Shown here: positions 6,688 to 7,672 of the stretch, one piece after another
Layout: every line of letters begins with the position of its first letter
How positions within the stretch are numbered: position 1 is the stretch's first letter
Assembly (NCBI GenBank): GCA_937969105.1
Contig: CALBUZ010000176.1
Location: 1-7,672, forward strand
Direction of reading: 5' to 3'
Length of the DNA: 7,672 nucleotides
Source: an uncultured Collinsella sp.
GTDB lineage: Bacteria > Actinomycetota > Coriobacteriia > Coriobacteriales > Coriobacteriaceae
Made by a program: the position numbers and the translations under genes
The notes under the pieces: generated by a model
Databases searched by the model: none
What the model was told of the DNA's origin: nothing
Seen by the model: the letters and a program-made list of their open reading frames with translations, nothing else

Positions 6688-7188
6688 TTAGAAATCATCG
6701 GGGGAGAGCGTATGGACGAACTCGTCGAACTTCTCGAACTCCTGCTCGTCGTCAACTTCCTCGGCGTGCGGTGAGACGGTACCCAGGCGATTCATGATGT
6801 CGTCTTCAACGAACATGGGGGCATTACTGCGTACGGCAAGGGCAATGGCGTCGCTCGGACGCGCATCGATCCTATGCTCGCTGCCATCGGCCAACACGAC
6901 AACTGTCGCATAGAACACCGGCGGCTCGGCACGAACGATCTCGATGCGCTCGAGCTTGGCACCCAGGGCATCGACAGTGTCAAGCAGCAGGTCGTGCGTG
7001 ATCGGGCGCTCGGCGCGACCGCTATCGATGCCACGGCTAATGGCCGCGGCCTCAAACGAGCCGGTCTGAATGGAAAGCGAACGCAGGGGTGCCGTCGAAT
7101 CCGACTTGCCGCAGCGCTCGCGAAGCACGATAAGCGATGGCACGGGACCGGCGGCCATGACGATGGTCTCTATGTCGACACGAACCAT
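6688..7188 (-). CDS. Bifunctional nuclease (BFN, DUF151) family protein
   Basis: The protein belongs to the BFN/DUF151 family (Pfam PF02577), whose plant founder has RNase and DNase activity and whose bacterial members are widespread but little characterised. Hallmarks are GSFEAAAISRGI (43-54), RPITHDLLLDTVDALG (61-76), VFYATVVVLADG (91-102), DARPSDAIALAVR (108-120) and the PMFVEDD strand (124-130). The acidic tail (EEVDDEQEFEKFDEFV) is an extension beyond the domain. The frame is open to 7236, but ATG 7188-7186 is chosen because GGAGG (7199-7195) is six bases upstream and the family core begins at the next residues. This gives 166 residues, the usual length. It is the first gene of the minus-strand run, 30 bp ahead of the small membrane-protein gene. 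Confidence 0.93.
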   Translation of the reverse strand: MVRVDIETIVMAAGPVPSLIVLRERCGKSDSTAPLRSLSIQTGSFEAAAISRGIDSGRAERPITHDLLLDTVDALGAKLERIEIVRAEPPVFYATVVVLADGSEHRIDARPSDAIALAVRSNAPMFVEDDIMNRLGTVSPHAEEVDDEQEFEKFDEFVHTLSPDDF

Positions 7189-7245
7189 GGAACACCTCCG
7201 GTACGTAGCGGTTAACACGCGGCAGGGTCGCCGCATTGAATAGCT

Positions 7246-7275
7246 ATACTACCCAATCTTTCGCCCAGCACACAA
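7246..7275 (-). promoter_or_regulatory. Candidate promoter of the BFN operon
   Basis: On the minus strand, TTGTGT (7275-7270) and TAGTAT (7251-7246) form a -35/-10 pair with an 18-base spacer, four of six and five of six matches to consensus. The -10 box lies about 57 bp before the BFN start codon, downstream of the tRNA terminator, so it fits a new transcription unit starting here. Confidence 0.4.
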
Positions 7276-7279
7276 AATC

Positions 7280-7318
7280 AAAGTAGTTAATTTGGGACGG
7301 GGCTATTTTGACTACTTT
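7280..7318. repeat. 8-bp inverted repeat with 23-base spacer upstream of the BFN promoter
   Basis: AAAGTAGT (7280-7287) and ACTACTTT (7311-7318) are exact inverted repeats. The left arm is five bases upstream of the candidate -35 box. The spacer is too long for a simple operator, but a looped pair of sites or a stem is possible. It may also be part of a dispersed intergenic repeat; one copy is seen here. Confidence 0.3.
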
Positions 7319-7328
7319 TATCGATAAG

Positions 7329-7358
7329 AAAAAAGCCCCGAGGCAATGCCCCGGGGCT
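7329..7358 (-). terminator. Intrinsic terminator of the tRNA-Ala/tRNA-Ile transcript
   Basis: AGCCCCG (7334-7340) pairs with CGGGGCT (7352-7358), and after one mismatch GGC/GCC extends the stem, leaving a 3-base loop. On the minus strand the stem is followed by six U residues (7334-7329). It lies 13 bp after the CCA end of the last tRNA-Ile, so it ends the tRNA transcript and insulates the BFN operon. Confidence 0.88.
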
Positions 7359-7371
7359 CTTAACGTTTTGA

Positions 7372-7448
7372 TGGTGGACCTGACAAGATTCGAACTTGTG
7401 ACCTCCCGGTTATCAGCCGGACGCTCTAACCAACTGAGCTACAGGTCC
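7372..7448 (-). tRNA. tRNA-Ile(GAT), downstream copy
   Basis: This 77-nt tRNA has acceptor stem GGACCTG (7448-7442) paired with CAGGTCC (7382-7376), discriminator A and encoded CCA (7374-7372). The anticodon loop CTGATAA gives anticodon GAT (7414-7412), reading AUC and AUU. The D arm (TAGCTCAGTTGGTTAGAGC) and T loop (GTTCGAATC) are canonical. It begins four bases after the end of tRNA-Ala and is identical over its whole length to the copy at 7596-7672. Confidence 0.97.
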
Positions 7449-7452
7449 ATCA

Positions 7453-7528
7453 TGGTGGAGGTTAGGGGGATCGAACCCCTGACCTCAGGCTTGCAAAGCC
7501 CGCGCTCTCCCAGCTGAGCTAAACCCCC
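7453..7528 (-). tRNA. tRNA-Ala(TGC)
   Basis: This 76-nt tRNA has acceptor stem GGGGGTT (7528-7522) paired with AACCTCC (7463-7457), which includes the G3-U70 wobble pair, the main alanine identity element. The discriminator is A and CCA is encoded (7455-7453). Anticodon loop TTTGCAA gives TGC (7495-7493), reading GCA and other alanine codons by wobble. It is transcribed before the downstream tRNA-Ile with only four bases between them, so both come from one precursor. Confidence 0.97.
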
Positions 7529-7539
7529 ACGGAGAAAGT

Positions 7540-7584
7540 AATAAACACCCCAGCGGCGACTCGGCTCTCGCTGGGGTGTTTATT
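7540..7584 (-). terminator. 16-bp perfect hairpin between tRNA-Ile and tRNA-Ala
   Basis: AATAAACACCCCAGCG (7540-7555) and CGCTGGGGTGTTTATT (7569-7584) are exact complements around a 13-base loop. On the minus strand the descending arm ends GTTTATT and continues ACTTTC, a broken U tract, so it could terminate transcription after the upstream tRNA-Ile. Only 11 bases remain before tRNA-Ala and no promoter is clear, so read-through with RNase cleavage at the hairpin is the alternative. Confidence 0.6.
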
Positions 7585-7595
7585 GCGAAAGAAAG

Positions 7596-7672
7596 TGGTG
7601 GACCTGACAAGATTCGAACTTGTGACCTCCCGGTTATCAGCCGGACGCTCTAACCAACTGAGCTACAGGTCC
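7596..7672 (-). tRNA. tRNA-Ile(GAT), upstream copy
   Basis: This copy is identical to the tRNA-Ile at 7372-7448: acceptor GGACCTG (7672-7666) with CAGGTCC (7606-7600), anticodon GAT at 7638-7636, encoded CCA at 7598-7596. The gene is complete, and its first base is the last base of the window, so its promoter and any upstream gene lie outside. Confidence 0.96.

Overview
The window is high-GC bacterial DNA that looks like Coriobacteriia, probably Collinsella or a close relative. That placement is an inference from composition, the protein families and the style of the intergenic repeats; no rRNA or other decisive marker is present. It holds five complete tRNA genes, all with an encoded CCA, seven complete protein genes, and one possible gene fragment at the left edge.

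Left part (1-1663). A weak open frame leaves the window on the minus strand. Next come tRNA-Ser(GGA) and tRNA-Ser(CGA) on the plus strand, with a terminator-like hairpin squeezed between them and a strong terminator after them. Then comes the most unusual block. A minus-strand gene for a 335-residue DUF559/VSR-like (PDDEXK-type) nuclease relative is bracketed by two inverted copies of an 80-bp element. The copies are about 93% identical, and each is itself a long imperfect palindrome. A near-perfect 18-bp palindrome, possibly an operator, sits in the nuclease promoter region. The block lies just downstream of a tRNA gene and looks like an acquired or mobilisable cassette.

Middle (1664-3864). 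Two plus-strand envelope genes follow: a trimeric intracellular cation channel (TRIC/UPF0126) protein that probably starts at a TTG codon, and an exported bactofilin-like repeat protein with a C-terminal membrane region. A perfect 8-bp inverted repeat abuts the ribosome binding site of the latter. The convergent junction with typA carries a pair of abutting hairpins resembling a dispersed repeat, then a bidirectional terminator.

Right part (3865-7672). Everything is on the minus strand. In transcription order: tRNA-Ile(GAT); a 16-bp perfect hairpin; tRNA-Ala(TGC); a second identical tRNA-Ile(GAT); a terminator; then a compact run of genes. These encode a bifunctional-nuclease-family (BFN/DUF151) protein, a small two-helix membrane protein, a small acidic protein of unknown function, and, after 117 bp, the ribosome-associated GTPase TypA/BipA. 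The first three are close enough to be one operon. The tRNA genes and typA serve translation. No function can be read for the two small proteins. The only part of the window that suggests an undescribed system is the nuclease gene with its paired palindromic elements.
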